Source: Watersipora subatra (Eukaryota > Bryozoa > Gymnolaemata > Cheilostomatida > Watersiporidae). Taken from it: a DNA stretch of 64,000 nucleotides. The stretch is from positions 32,210,643 through 32,274,642 of the forward strand of contig NC_088714.1 of assembly GCF_963576615.1 (NCBI RefSeq). Direction: 5' to 3'. Below the pieces are notes generated by a model. It did not search any database. It was not told the origin of the DNA and worked only from the letters and a program-made list of their open reading frames with translations. Below, in pieces: positions 50,401 through 58,924 of the stretch (position 1 is the first letter of the stretch; every line of letters begins with the position of its first letter). The position numbers and the translations under genes are program-made.

Positions 50401-53400
50401 TTATTAGCCTTTCATTTCACGTGATAACATCACTTGTCAAAACAATAACCACGTTGAGTGCGTCGTCGAAATAAAGGGATTCCAACCTAAGGCGTTTTCG
50501 TGGAGGCTGCGATTAACTGTTCGTTTTTTAGCTTTTAAGAGCTTGTAATCCCATTTCCACATATTTTGCACCTACAACACAGCAGAGTAAGACATGGTGA
50601 ATCTTTTGATACCAAATAACTGTAATGTGAATTTTGTTGCGAGTCAACCTTTAACTATTGTAGTCCTAAGGGTCACCTAACATTGTACTAAGGCTTTCCA
50701 GCTGTGGTCCTGAGGCTTATCTTCTTTGGTCCTAGGGTTCAACTACTGTGGTTCTAAGACTTACCTACCATGATACTCAGGCTAACCGTAGTTCTAAAGC
50801 TCTCCTATCCAAGGCTCTCCTCAGCCTTGAGGCTCATCTTTGGTCTCAGGTCCTACTACTGTGTCCCTAAAGCTCACCCCTAAGGTACTACGACTCACTT
50901 ATGGTTCTAAGGCTTTTCTGAAAGTAGTTTTGGGTCTTACCTGATTATGGTTCTAAGAAGGGTGGAGCGAGCCTCATTGTGGAATGTTATAATGACGGAG
51001 GTATCAGGGAGCTCATCTGTAGAGTATTGCAAACTGGAGCACCTGCGTTAATACCATAAATAATATTAATGCTCCTAATTTGAACTTTTGAGGACAAATA
51101 CAAACTACTCAAAACGCACATTTCAATTTTATTTAGTAAACATAAATTAATCATTTGGCCTTGACTACTGACAGTAGAGTATGAACAACATGCTGTGATT
51201 AATCCTTCATACACATAGCTGAATATATTGCTAACTATTTATTAACTAGGCACGCTGAATATGGCTCAGTCAATAGATGACGACTCCCAGTCTATGTAGG
51301 CCTACCTCTGGTCCTACATACAACTTCCCTAATGTCTTTCACCAAATCAAAAACTAGACATTTGCAAATGATCACTCTGACATCAATAAAAAGCTTCATT
51401 GAAACAACATGCCCTTTATAAAATAATGACTGGTACACAAACAGGAAATGCAGTAATTGGCTGCGAGGCTGTACAAACCCTGTCACTCATAAAATGAATA
51501 ACGCATTCAAACATCAATCGGCTCCGTCTTTCTTTCCATTAGCCCAAGGAACGTAAATGGACACATGAATAACATAACATCACTACATACATTCATATTT
51601 TGTAAAATAGAAAACTTGAAAAACCTTGTTAAAAGTGTAGAACAACCTGTGTACAAAGCAAACTGATTTCTTGATATAATAGCCCACTTCTTACTATAAT
51701 AAGTGCTGCGTTCATCTGAAGCAACGATTAGGAGGAAGAGAAGTGTATGTGTATCTTCTTCCATGCATGGTCAGGAAAATGATTGCTTTTAACAGTATTT
51801 GAATTCACAACTTCCGGCTCGCTAGACCGACACTCCACCCACTTGTGCCAATCAATCGCCTTGCCATATTATGGATTAGTTGTGCAGTTAGTTATTACAC
51901 CTGTCAACCCCTCACCAGCGATAGTAAGACGAAAAAGCCAACAACAGGTCAGAGCACGGATATAGGTGGAACCCTTTAAATGATCATTCCACATGTCAAT
52001 ACTTTAGTCTATCAATCTTCAGCAAAGGCTGTAGTGTTCACGCTTTACCAGTCAGTTAGAGCAGATATGACACCGCTGAGCAATGAAGTCCCCATTACGA
52101 TTTTTAATTACATTAACCTCCTTTGTTTTAGTCCACCATACAAAGTTATTGAAACAGCATCAAGTTTTACGCAACTCTCAAAAAACAAAGTGCACTCATC
52201 ACTCATAATGAAATTAGCCAATAAGATACCAGCGATCCAAAAGCTTTTCCAAGCAAGCACTTACACGACAGATTTTGAGCTGATCAATATCGTAAGAAAC
52301 TTGAGATGACACAAAACACTCGATTGTTTAGCCACTCATTAGCTGTATCCTGAATGAGCGAGCGCTGGTGAAAACTACACAAGCAGTTACAGATATAAGG
52401 TTGATGCCTAGGAACAGTCATCTGTTAAGATAGTTCTAATGCAGACATCTCTTTTCTTGCAATACTTTTAACATTTTTCCCATGACAAGGGCCTAAGTCT
52501 AGACTGGTCAATCCTACATGGAGACTATTATAGCTAAGTGTCCATACAGCAATGATGTAGCGGACACATCTGGCACTGCAACGCCATCATAGAAACAGCT
52601 GTGTCGCTTTCACTCCATCATGATTTAGTGTGGCTGTTTGGAAGTGAAACACCTGTGCGATGCACCATATTTGTGCCATGAAAATGACCTTAGTGACCGA
52701 CAGGCACCGTAGGCCTTGCTTTCCTGTTGCTTTATATGCAGACACAAGTATGCAACGAAATAAGGTGTCGCACAACTATCACTCTACTATAGCGCCCTAT
52801 GAAAACATGGTCTGCTTGTCGGCCCAGGGTAGCGCTTCGGCACTGACGCACCCAGGTGTCGATACACTATCACTGTATGGAATCTTACTTTACATAAATA
52901 TGGACTAGAACGTATACACAAGTGATTATGCATGCCAAGGGAATGTACATATGCTATAAAATTGCTATTTCATAGCTATTTTACAAATGCAACTAGCTTA
53001 CAACTTGATGATATCGATTGTAGCGAATGCAATTCTCAAGATCACTCCTAAATATGACCAAACCATGACCAAACACGAGCGAAGCGATTGTTTGGGAGCT
53101 TTATGATAAATGCATACGAACACACAACTCCCGAAAAATTATCCGTCAACAACCGTTACCAAGCCCTTGTACCGAAATCTCATCAAAAAATTTAACCATT
53201 TTTGTGTAGAGTCGTTTAAGTATAATAATGCTACAAAACGCATATAAACATATTTAAATATGTTACCAAGTCTTTGAAAAGTTGACGCAATATCCTAAAA
53301 CTAACCCATCTGATCGGATTATACATAAATAGTTTAATTTGGCCTAAAATCGCCATTAAAACTTGACAAGCCTTTTTTAATTAAAATTAAGACCGGCCAA

Positions 53401-56400
53401 CGAAACACCGATAAGGCCGTGCGACAGAGAGTAGAACCATTAAGTCGTGCGCATTTCACAAGAAAAACGTGCACATGTCACCAATCTATGGCATTGTCCA
53501 ATTGCCAAAAGTTTCTGTAATTAACGTAGAAGTACTGAAAAGTAATCATTTTCTTTTTGCCGATTCTACTGGACTATGACATTTTGGACACTTATAATGA
53601 GTAATTTGATATTCCAACTGATGTCCAAAGCAGTGAAAGTAAAGGAAGTGGCGATGATATTTTTCTAATGATTCTTATAAGATTATTACAATATTTAATT
53701 GTAAGAATAATTATTCGATTTTATAAGATTATTATAAGATTTAGTTATAAGAATAATCATTCGAATTTACAAGATCAAAGTATATAGTGGCCGATGGAGT
53801 GCAATATGTTACTGTTATTATTTTTTTAAAGATTTTGTTGATGATACTGCGGCTGTGCCCAATATCGCGGTACTGCCAAGCCATTTTTAATATCTGCAAA
53901 ATTAAGTAATAGGCCTACATTTTCTTATAGATATACATCTATTTCTATGACAACCAGCTAAAATCTGTTTAGATTTTTAAATTCAGCATAATTTTTAGAT
54001 ATAAATACAGAAATCTAGATAAATATCACAACTTGTTGATATTGGTTGCTATGACCAATGATATACAGCCCCCAGCCTGTGTATATTACACAGCAGCTTG
54101 CCATTTTACTTCTAATATTGCATTTCTCCTATTGCAGGGGAGTGATATAAACATATAATCTTTTCCTTTTATTATTGCTGTTTGTTGTACATAATAACAC
54201 CCAGTACATTACAGCTACCATTGCAGCTACCATTGCAGTTCTCCTATTGCACTGCAGTGCCATTTGACTGCTAATATTGCATTTCTCAACCGGCAGTACC
54301 CTTTCTTTTTCCATTATCACTTTGGTCGTAGGCTGTATGACAGGAGAATATCTAGTGGATTTTCCGGACCTCTCACACGTTCTGCTGCAAGTTTATACTT
54401 AGCAGTTAGTAGGACTAAACTCTGACAAAGTCTTCCGCTTCCGTTGTACAGGTAAACAATAACAAAATGAATGACAAAACATTGAAAGTATCGCTACCTT
54501 CTCTAGATGTACATCCAAAACATAACATATTTCTAACACCGGTTAGGTTAGTCTCGACAAGTAGGCTCTGTCCTGCTGTCTATATTTAGACTACCGTATT
54601 GGAATATCTGAGCATGACTATCAAATTTCAGAACATAAAATGCTTGAAACTACGCGGGAATGTGACAGCAGGGTAATTAGATTACTGAATACATTCTTAA
54701 CAAGTTCAGGTAATTATTCGGTAATATAATACTGCTACTGAATACATCGCAAAACAATCACCTATCACTGAGTACGAAATAAAAAATTCTGTGTTTCTCC
54801 CAAGGTCAGTTGCATATCAGATGCTGAAGAGATAGGAATCCAAAGAACCTATTTATTTATGCACCAGGAGATAAAAACAAGGAATAGTGTCCATAAGGAA
54901 GTACTGTCTTAGATTCACATTTTGAAATATTAATGTTTAAAAATCCTTCAGATCAACCATCAGTAAACAGGTTACCAGTCCTCGAGATTAAAATCTAGGA
55001 ACTGAAGCATTATTCCGCTGTCCCTCACGCGCGTGAGACAGTGCTACTTTAGACAACATAGAATATCATTGCTTACTACTACGATCTACTAAACTAAACA
55101 TAAAGCTGATAACGCGGCCGGCCTCAACTAAACAACAGCATATCAGATGATAAACATTGTTTACATACAGCAAATCTGTTGATGTGACAAATATGATATT
55201 CCTCTTACAGAAATCTATACTGAGACTTGCGTACTACTGACTACGTATTTCAGCTCACCACAGTTCCACCAATCACATCACAAAATCTTTAAACATTTTA
55301 CCGTCACAATTGACACATTTCTGCATTTGTGTTACAGGTTTCAAAATCCTGCGTAAACTATGCCAGAATATAGATATTTATCCTCCCACAATTATGACAA
55401 ACATCGTTTCTATTTTGTGACACCAAATAGAAACAAACAACATACTAAATCCACCATCACATGTTTAAGTTTATAAACTTCCTGTTACTACAACCTTCAA
55501 TTCATTATCTCGACTCCTCCGCAATACTATTAGATTATCAACTTTTAAAACACTTTTGTTCAACTCATTAAATAAATCCTGATTTCTGTCATTTCATTTT
55601 TTGGCATGTAACGAAAAACATCGTTTTGCTGATGATTATGAATGCCCACCAAAAGATTATACATATATACGTGTTGAATTACAGCCTCGTCAAGCTCTTT
55701 CAATTCTTCTTGCTCATTGCACAAATTTTTGACTTTCTTTTTTGAAAAAAAAAGGATTTGCTGGCAGAACATTAGCTGAAACAATGGAATTAAACAACTC
55801 CCGCAGGTCTATTTATGAGTGCAGTGCATTCCTCGTCAATCTATCATCGTTTAGAACCGTTACAATTATTTTTGTGAAACAAATTTTTTGTTGAAAACTT
55901 AGTCCGCCCGTAAGTGCCGAACTTGAGCGGGTCCTACAAGTGCAATCAAATTTAAACCATGCAGAGCCCAGCAACCATAGCAAAAGCGTTTAAAGGAAGT
56001 AGCTAAAGCACGTCACAACAAACCACAGCTTGTCAAGGAAGTGGACTGGCCGAGTCTGATATGATTGATTAATAATTTACTAATTGGAAGTCTAGTGATG
56101 TTTCCATTAGCAAGTTATACACTAACACTTCTCTGGCTAAATGAGCCTATAACAGTATAGACAGACTGGTAGGCCTTTACTCATTTTAGAACTTATAAAC
56201 TTTATCTTAAAAATGGTGAAGCTTATAATAGAAATTGCAGCCACCATCAAGGCTACTACAACCAGCCAAATATGACCTTTGTAATTACAGAAGTGAAGGA
56301 ATGAAAAGACGCGCTGAAGTTCAATGGCTCAGGTGATAATGAGTACAGTCAAACACCTACATATCAATGTAATTATAGTCAAACATATATATAAAAAGTT

Positions 56401-57733
56401 ATTACAGTCAAACCTCTACATACCAAGTGCATTACAGTCAAATCTCTACATGGAAAGTTAACCACAGTCAAACATCTACATACCAAGCTAATTACACTCA
56501 AACCTCTACACACAAAGTTAATTACAGTAAAACCTCTACTTACCAAATTTATCATTGTCAAATGTCTACATACCAAGTTAATTCATTCTGAGATCTGCTT
56601 GGCATGTTGAAGCTGTTGTGTGTTGGAATAAATATTCTTATAGGAATACACTGTAATTAATTTAATTCATTCGACATTCCCCAACATCTTACAGCTTTTT
56701 AAAAAATACTTGAAGTAATTAATTACACAGAGCAATACAATGTAGAAAATGACATAAATTTTGAATTATATATATGAAAGATTAAAATATTGAGCAATAA
56801 TATGAGGTTTTTATAGTTAAGTTGGACTTTGTATACACAAAGGTTATAGTAGAGGTCTGACTGGGTATACAGAAGGGTTATAATAGAAGATTTACTGTGT
56901 ATACACAAGGGTGATAGTAGAGAATTGACTGCTATTTAATGCCATGTCATAGCTAGTAGAAATCTGTAAAAAACTTTTCCTTTACTCTTCGCAACGATCA
57001 TCAATAAAGAAATAGGTTGCTCTAAATTTTATTCATTAAAACATAAAGCTAATTTTTTAAACCTATGCTTATTCCCAGGTAGACGGCACAAATTATACTA
57101 AAAACAAAACAACCAATGCTATTTACAAAGTTGGAAATATTTTAGAAGAAACAAACCACCAGAAGATGCGTAAAACCATACCTAGAATTGCGAACATCAG
57201 GTACAGGCCTATCCAAAGCTAAATCGTCACTCGCCCGTTGGTTGAATTTATTGGACATATAGGCATCCTCACCGTCTGCAACTCTCTTTGCATCAATATA
57301 TGCTGCTGCATCGAACTCTTGCATCACTACCTTGCTTTTAGTGCTCTTGACAGCCTACAATAGAAACCTATACGTAAAACCAATGAGTCTAGAGAATATT
57401 TGGTTCCGGTAAATATACTCTCGTTACAACATAAACGTCGTGTATCAGGTCTGTTTTTAGTTTTGGCTTAGGGCATCTGTGACCAAATTGCAGTAAAGAA
57501 AATGCTGCTACTGAAAACCAATTAAAAATATAACAATCTCATTCAAACGTACTATAGCTTATTTACAAATAAATGTATATAAAGCATTAATTACGGTATG
57601 TCTACCATTATGGCCGAATTATTCAACGTACCTCGCTAGAAGTAGGCCCTCTCCAAACGCGAAAAATATATCCTGTCATAATAAAAAGCCACAAAGCTAT
57701 TAACATAGCTAACATGCGAAGCCATCGTTTCAT
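35318..57733 (-). CDS. GALNT2: Polypeptide N-acetylgalactosaminyltransferase 2
   Basis: Twelve phase-matched exons (57632-57733, 57182-57354, 50941-51042, 48382-48449, 46924-47111, 43660-43835, 43182-43412, 42274-42366, 40814-40897, 37356-37453, 36881-37017, 35318-35476) give 1611 bases, 536 residues (human GALNT2 571). It is a type II Golgi enzyme that moves GalNAc from UDP-GalNAc to Ser/Thr, the first step of mucin-type O-glycosylation. Seen: short cytoplasmic end and signal anchor (about 5-24); stem with [22 protein letters not shown] catalytic domain with [13 protein letters not shown], the DxH metal motif DSH (192-194), WGGEN (299-303) and the metal-binding His of RVGHVF (327); C-terminal ricin-type lectin (about 406-536) with QSW (444-446) and QKW (484-486). 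GALNT2-specific runs include [21 protein letters not shown] and [12 protein letters not shown]. All key residues are intact. The gene is divergent from the RGS22-like gene. Confidence 0.95.
35822..36193 (+). repeat. 19-bp minisatellite
   Basis: About 19 copies of tttatttctgtgtactgtg in GALNT2 intron 11. Long open frames in two registers are a by-product of the period. Confidence 0.95.
36365..36490 (+). mobile_element. tRNA-derived SINE-like copy
   Basis: catagccagttggacagaag followed by ggttctgagttcaaattcag (B-box-like, near 36456-36476), in GALNT2 intron 11. More diverged than the copies at 29 and 61.6 kb. Confidence 0.55.
36757..36840. repeat. Short palindromes next to GALNT2 exon 11
   Basis: atatgaagtaatcg at 36758-36771 pairs with cgattacttcatat at 36782-36795; a second ttatatgaagtaat follows. 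It lies within 130 bases of the exon 11 donor. Confidence 0.8.
36881..37017 (-). CDS. GALNT2: GALNT2 exon 11: lectin alpha/beta repeats
   Basis: 137 bases, acceptor cttacaattgtag, donor gtcagt. Encodes the QSW motif, [12 protein letters not shown] and [12 protein letters not shown]. Exon ends in phase 0. Confidence 0.88.
37356..37453 (-). CDS. GALNT2: GALNT2 exon 10: lectin alpha repeat, first part
   Basis: 98 bases, acceptor aaaatgtgttag, donor gtaagc. Encodes [15 protein letters not shown] and LVLRDCETG. The usual CLD triad of the alpha repeat reads CVE here, so sugar binding by this repeat may be altered. Confidence 0.88.
37907..38008. repeat. Cluster of three perfect hairpins
   Basis: Arms 37907-37917/37920-37930 (11 bp), 37955-37973/37975-37993 (19 bp, one-base loop) and 37991-37998/38001-38008 (8 bp). 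All lie in GALNT2 intron 9 and share gatctgta-type sequence. Confidence 0.92.
38009..40813. other. Rest of GALNT2 intron 9
   Basis: About 2.8 kb of AT-rich DNA. Apart from a 12-bp triple repeat (aatcacctgt, near 39092-39120), I see no feature. Confidence 0.5.
40814..40897 (-). CDS. GALNT2: GALNT2 exon 9: end of catalytic domain
   Basis: 84 bases, acceptor ctattattatttcag, donor gtaagt. Encodes [19 protein letters not shown] and the linker NIYPEL. Confidence 0.94.
42274..42366 (-). CDS. GALNT2: GALNT2 exon 8
   Basis: 93 bases, acceptor ctgtttgctag, donor gtacgt. Encodes [20 protein letters not shown], the acceptor-loop region. Confidence 0.95.
42451..42525. repeat. Tandem hairpins upstream of GALNT2 exon 8
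   Basis: Perfect 18-bp arms 42451-42468 and 42475-42492 around gcacca, then a second hairpin (gtacatcaac/gttgatgtac) about 10 bases on. In intron 7, about 85 bases before the exon 8 acceptor. Confidence 0.92.
43182..43412 (-). CDS. GALNT2: GALNT2 exon 7: Gal/GalNAc-T motif
   Basis: 231 bases, acceptor tgtttttctgtag, donor gtatgt. Encodes [32 protein letters not shown] and [19 protein letters not shown]. This is the most conserved part of the enzyme. Confidence 0.96.
43660..43835 (-). CDS. GALNT2: GALNT2 exon 6
   Basis: 176 bases, acceptor cttcacattcag... wait-free boundary at AGT; donor gtttgt is a weaker GT site. Encodes [17 protein letters not shown] and [15 protein letters not shown]. 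Confidence 0.93.
44718..44843 (-). pseudogene. Transposase remnant: second DNA-binding part
   Basis: A short frame containing [15 protein letters not shown] resembles the region after the first HTH in Tigger transposases, but in another frame and cut by a stop. The catalytic DDE domain is missing. Confidence 0.5.
44900..45193 (-). pseudogene. Transposase remnant: HTH region
   Basis: Open for 97 codons. The segment [20 protein letters not shown] followed by [10 protein letters not shown] resembles the N-terminal helix-turn-helix of CENP-B/Tigger/Jerky transposases. The rest of the frame is not recognisable. Confidence 0.65.
45749..46115 (+). repeat. 55-bp minisatellite
   Basis: About 6-7 copies of a 55-bp unit (aagtgtcaagtgtctagtgt ... 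cacacttcatt). One copy lacks seven bases (tgtcaaa). GALNT2 intron 5. Confidence 0.95.
46310..46865 (+). repeat. Dispersed repeat D, copy 1
   Basis: Segments such as cctttaacaagtt-like/ggatacatcac, agatctatag and gcaactccgaaccc-like recur at 60640-60945, with a further partial copy at 61125-61215. Class unknown, possibly a non-autonomous element. Confidence 0.7.
46924..47111 (-). CDS. GALNT2: GALNT2 exon 5: DxH metal-binding motif
   Basis: 188 bases, acceptor gtgctcattacag, donor gtgagc. Encodes [15 protein letters not shown] and [18 protein letters not shown] with the catalytic DSH. Confidence 0.96.
47935..48060 (-). mobile_element. tRNA-derived SINE-like copy
   Basis: On minus: gtggttgattggcgcagttg (A-box-like), then gttggaagtatgttgcaatc. 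B box degenerate. GALNT2 intron 4. Confidence 0.6.
48382..48449 (-). CDS. GALNT2: GALNT2 exon 4
   Basis: 68 bases, acceptor cttaaatttcag, donor gtaagt. Encodes [20 protein letters not shown], the end of the first Rossmann-like strand/turn. Confidence 0.94.
48891..49655 (-). mobile_element. Harbinger-like non-autonomous element with MADF fragment
   Basis: Imperfect terminal inverted repeats: the left end cttcaaggtgaaaacacact aligns with the reverse complement of the right end (cttaaaggtgcaaacaggct). Sub-terminal parts share ctagg-gat and atcgcg-type motifs. The interior encodes a MADF-like segment on minus. MADF/Myb-type proteins accompany PIF/Harbinger transposases, hence the class. The target duplication is not clear. 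Confidence 0.6.
49213..49407 (-). pseudogene. MADF-domain fragment inside transposon
   Basis: Frame with [17 protein letters not shown] and [12 protein letters not shown], the hallmark AHPxLYDxxHxxYK...W of MADF domains. Only the first half of the domain remains; the rest of the frame is Lys/Tyr/Asn-rich. Confidence 0.7.
49653..49742 (-). repeat. Donor-like minisatellite, distal part
   Basis: Continuation of the array at 50655-50957 beyond the inserted TTAA element. Units of about 27 bp with cctaaggct/cctactgtggtcc on plus. Confidence 0.85.
49743..50654. mobile_element. TTAA-flanked element with about 180-bp inverted repeats
   Basis: Arms about 49743-49923 and 50471-50654 are inverted copies (aggttggtttgcaacaacat at left, matching the right end) with some divergence. 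Both ends sit at TTAA, as in piggyBac-type insertions. No transposase in about 550 bp of interior. It splits a minisatellite in GALNT2 intron 3. Confidence 0.85.
50655..50957 (-). repeat. Donor-like minisatellite at GALNT2 exon 3
   Basis: Degenerate units of about 24-30 bp; on minus roughly ccttaggaccacagtaggtg. Starts at the exon 3 end: the 13 bases cttagaaccataa occur in the exon (50945-50957) and again at 50899-50911. Several units carry GTGAG or GTAAGT after AG. Confidence 0.88.
50941..51042 (-). CDS. GALNT2: GALNT2 exon 3: start of catalytic domain
   Basis: 102 bases, acceptor ggtattaacgcag, donor gtaaga. Encodes [20 protein letters not shown] and LRTII. Its 3' end resembles the unit of the minisatellite in the following intron. 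Confidence 0.95.
51780..51905 (-). mobile_element. tRNA-derived SINE-like copy
   Basis: On minus: ggcgattgattggcacaagt (A-box-like), gtgtcggtctagcgagccgg, then gttgtgaattcaaatac (B-box-like). Confidence 0.65.
56343..56583 (+). repeat. 30-bp minisatellite
   Basis: About eight diverged copies of attacagtcaaacctctaca plus taccaagtta. Confidence 0.92.
56822..56935 (+). repeat. 37-bp minisatellite (three copies)
   Basis: Three diverged copies of a unit containing gtatacacaagggttatagt and agaggtctgact. Confidence 0.85.
57182..57354 (-). CDS. GALNT2: GALNT2 exon 2: stem region
   Basis: Acceptor ttctattgtag, donor gtatgg. Encodes [20 protein letters not shown] and [19 protein letters not shown], the conserved GALNT pre-catalytic stretch. 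Confidence 0.95.
57632..57733 (-). CDS. GALNT2: GALNT2 exon 1: signal anchor
   Basis: ATG at 57733; [20 protein letters not shown] is a basic end plus a membrane anchor. Donor gtacgt after GAG; ends in phase 0. Confidence 0.9.
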
Positions 57734-58917
57734 TGAAATGCTTGTATTGGCATCAGATACTGACAATAATTATTCAGGTATGTAGCAGCGCGACGGATAC
57801 ATATGATAAAGTCTTTGCATATCTCGCAAACGACTGAGAGGAATCGTGGAGCGCTAAAAACCACGCCTTCTATTCGTAAGAGCAAACAGGATACATATTT
57901 TTACACAATCAATCGGGTATCCACGGTGTTCCCGACGTGCTGCTTGGTACTCTTACTTTCCCTTGACAACCACTAGCATAGAGCATGAAGACTTCTATTG
58001 CTAACTACTGAGAACGAATCAAGTATGTTTGAACAACACCTTTAAACCTTGCACTTTGGGATTGTTATTAAACACTAAAAACCTGAGTGAGTATTAAAAC
58101 AAATTTTATACAGTATGTTTCACATTTCATCAGTTTCATCAAACAAATTGCTCATTTTAATGAAGCTAGGCAATTCACATAAAATGTTTGTACCGCAGAC
58201 TGTCCTTCCAAATATCAAATAGAAAACATGTTTAATGTGTTTACTTGCGGTAATTTTTAACTGGGAAACACTGTGAAATCATTTTGTTGCAACACTGTTT
58301 TTTAATTTTTCGTTGATAGTGTCTATTGATCAACGGTTTCATCTGCATTGTTAGTTGGGTAAAGACCTAATTCAACGATTCAATTTGGCTTATTACTTCA
58401 TATTAAAATTGTATTACTTATTTACTGGAAGGTACTAAATAAGGTAATAAGTTTTTGACACTCTAGCTTATTTTGTACAAATAAATATTACATTACTACA
58501 TGGGAATTTATACAGGTCGTAGGTCTACAGTGTGCAATCATTAACTAAAACCTTCACAATTATTTAATGCGTTTAGCTTATACGGGTTAATTGGTAAAGC
58601 CATATGAGCCACAACTTACAATTGTTTGATTTTAAACATAGATTGAATACCTCCGCAAATTACTGAATTAATAAATCAATTTTATGGTAAATAGGCTACA
58701 CGTTATGAACGAAGCGCTATACTGTATTGTTTTTTTGTTGACAAAATTCAATCATGAACTTACCTGGTCGAGGACCGGAATAGAGATAAAGATGAAACAT
58801 GTCTATAAACATACAGTATTTTTATTCTTTGTGATATTGCATTTCAGCAGATGTTATAACAACACTGACCTTGTTCCATACAGCTTGATGGCTCTTTCCT
58901 AGATTGCCAAGAGAGTC
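57734..58917. promoter_or_regulatory. Shared divergent promoter region, GALNT2 / RGS22-like
   Basis: About 1.2 kb between the two start codons on opposite strands. It must hold both 5' UTRs and promoters unless a further non-coding exon lies elsewhere. I see no clear TATA box or CpG-rich island. Confidence 0.5.
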
Positions 58918-58924
58918 ATGAAGG
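58918..58924 (+). CDS. RGS22-like exon 1 (start codon), tentative
   Basis: ATG AAG G then gtaaat. An in-frame TAG lies five codons before the ATG, and the one-base overhang fits exon 2, giving MKAVDLNED. A start in a 7-base coding piece is easy to get by chance. Confidence 0.4.

Larger units (their letters stand above)
51043..57181. other. GALNT2 intron 2 (6.1 kb)
   Basis: No exon recognised. Holds a SINE (51780), a duplicated AT-rich stretch at 53665-53790, partial repeats at 54080-54290 (cattgcag and ctaatattgcatttctc motifs), and minisatellites at 56343 and 56822. Confidence 0.55.

Noticed and set aside
51980..52309. 109-codon plus-strand frame
   Set aside because: No recognisable domain, no splice or context support, inside GALNT2 intron 2.
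52660..52908. 82-codon plus-strand frame
   Set aside because: No similarity recognised; its composition and intron location suggest chance or an old repeat.
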